Assembly: GCA_023132075.1 (NCBI GenBank)
Contig: JAGLYT010000012.1
Coordinates: 1-13,591, forward strand
Direction: 5' to 3'
DNA length: 13,591 bases
DNA from: JAGLHV01 sp023132075 [NCBI: bacterium]
GTDB lineage: Bacteria; CBDUZB01; JAGLHV01
Part shown: positions 13,538 through 13,591 of the stretch, in pieces
Layout: each line of letters begins with the position of its first letter
Numbering within the stretch: position 1 is the first letter of the stretch
Notes under the pieces: generated by a model
The model's database searches: none
Told to the model about the DNA's origin: nothing
The model's input: the letters and a program-made list of their open reading frames with translations, nothing else
Program-made: the position numbers and the translations under genes

Positions 13538-13591
13538 GACAAAGACAAAAGAATAAATATTAAATTCTAAATTCGAAATACTAAACCCTCC
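13538..13591 (+). repeat. 55-bp A/T-rich dispersed repeat, copy 2 (cut by window edge)
   Basis: This matches 9131-9185 in the same orientation over its whole length, again introduced by AAAGAC hexamers (13535-13546) and ending CTAAACCCTCC at the last base of the window. It lies 57 bases after the rng stop. The preceding bases 13481-13537 hold two more AAAGAC words (13484-13489, 13497-13502) and no recognisable terminator or gene. Confidence 0.85.

Noticed and set aside
1-13591. Hidden defence system, prophage, transposase or biosynthetic cluster
   Set aside because: Every long frame is accounted for by a conserved housekeeping family, and I recognised no integrase, transposase or tRNA/rRNA-like sequence on either strand.

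Overview
The window is ordinary bacterial chromosome, AT-rich except for its first ~240 bases. It carries conserved housekeeping genes, all on the + strand. The α-subunit N-terminus (motif GKFIAEPFERGYG) and the fused radical SAM/DUF2344 gene next to rng resemble uncultured candidate phyla such as Omnitrophota or other PVC-like lineages. The intergenic repeats built from short A/T-rich words point the same way. That placement is inference from remembered family style, not from a search. A diderm, rod-shaped cell is plausible because a complete mre/mrd elongation set is present.

Layout. (1) Bases 1-3455 hold the end of the spc operon and the α operon: the last 38 codons of map, then infA, rpmJ, rpsM, rpsK, rpsD, rpoA and rplQ. 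Both rpmJ and rpsD are the cysteine-bearing, zinc-binding forms. (2) Bases 3456-3565 are a pyrimidine-rich spacer followed by a plausible sigma-70-type promoter. (3) Bases 3566-9086 are a tightly packed elongasome operon, mreB-mreC-mreD-mrdA(PBP2)-rodA, in which every junction touches or overlaps. RodA has about 75 extra residues in its middle. (4) Bases 9087-9474 are intergenic. They hold a composite repeat (GTCCATA words, AAAGAC hexamers and a 55-bp A/T-rich unit), an unrecognised stretch with an 8-bp inverted repeat, and a near-consensus promoter almost touching the next start codon. (5) Bases 9475-13480 hold a TIGR03960-type radical SAM protein fused to a DUF2344 domain, then rng (RNase G/E family). 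(6) Bases 13481-13591 are intergenic and contain a second copy of the 55-bp unit, cut by the window edge.

How the genes work together. The first block makes ribosomal proteins, translation initiation factor 1 and the RNA polymerase α subunit. The second builds the lateral cell wall: MreB filaments guide MreC/MreD and the RodA-PBP2 synthase pair. The third is linked to RNA metabolism through RNase G, alongside a radical SAM enzyme whose reaction I cannot name. In many bacteria that pair lies upstream of rplU-rpmA, which would fall outside this window.

I found no convincing new defence, mobile or biosynthetic system. The points most worth a second look are the direct repeats that bracket the radical SAM-rng block, the possibly leaderless start of the radical SAM gene, the enlarged RodA, and the unexplained stretch at about 9301-9446.
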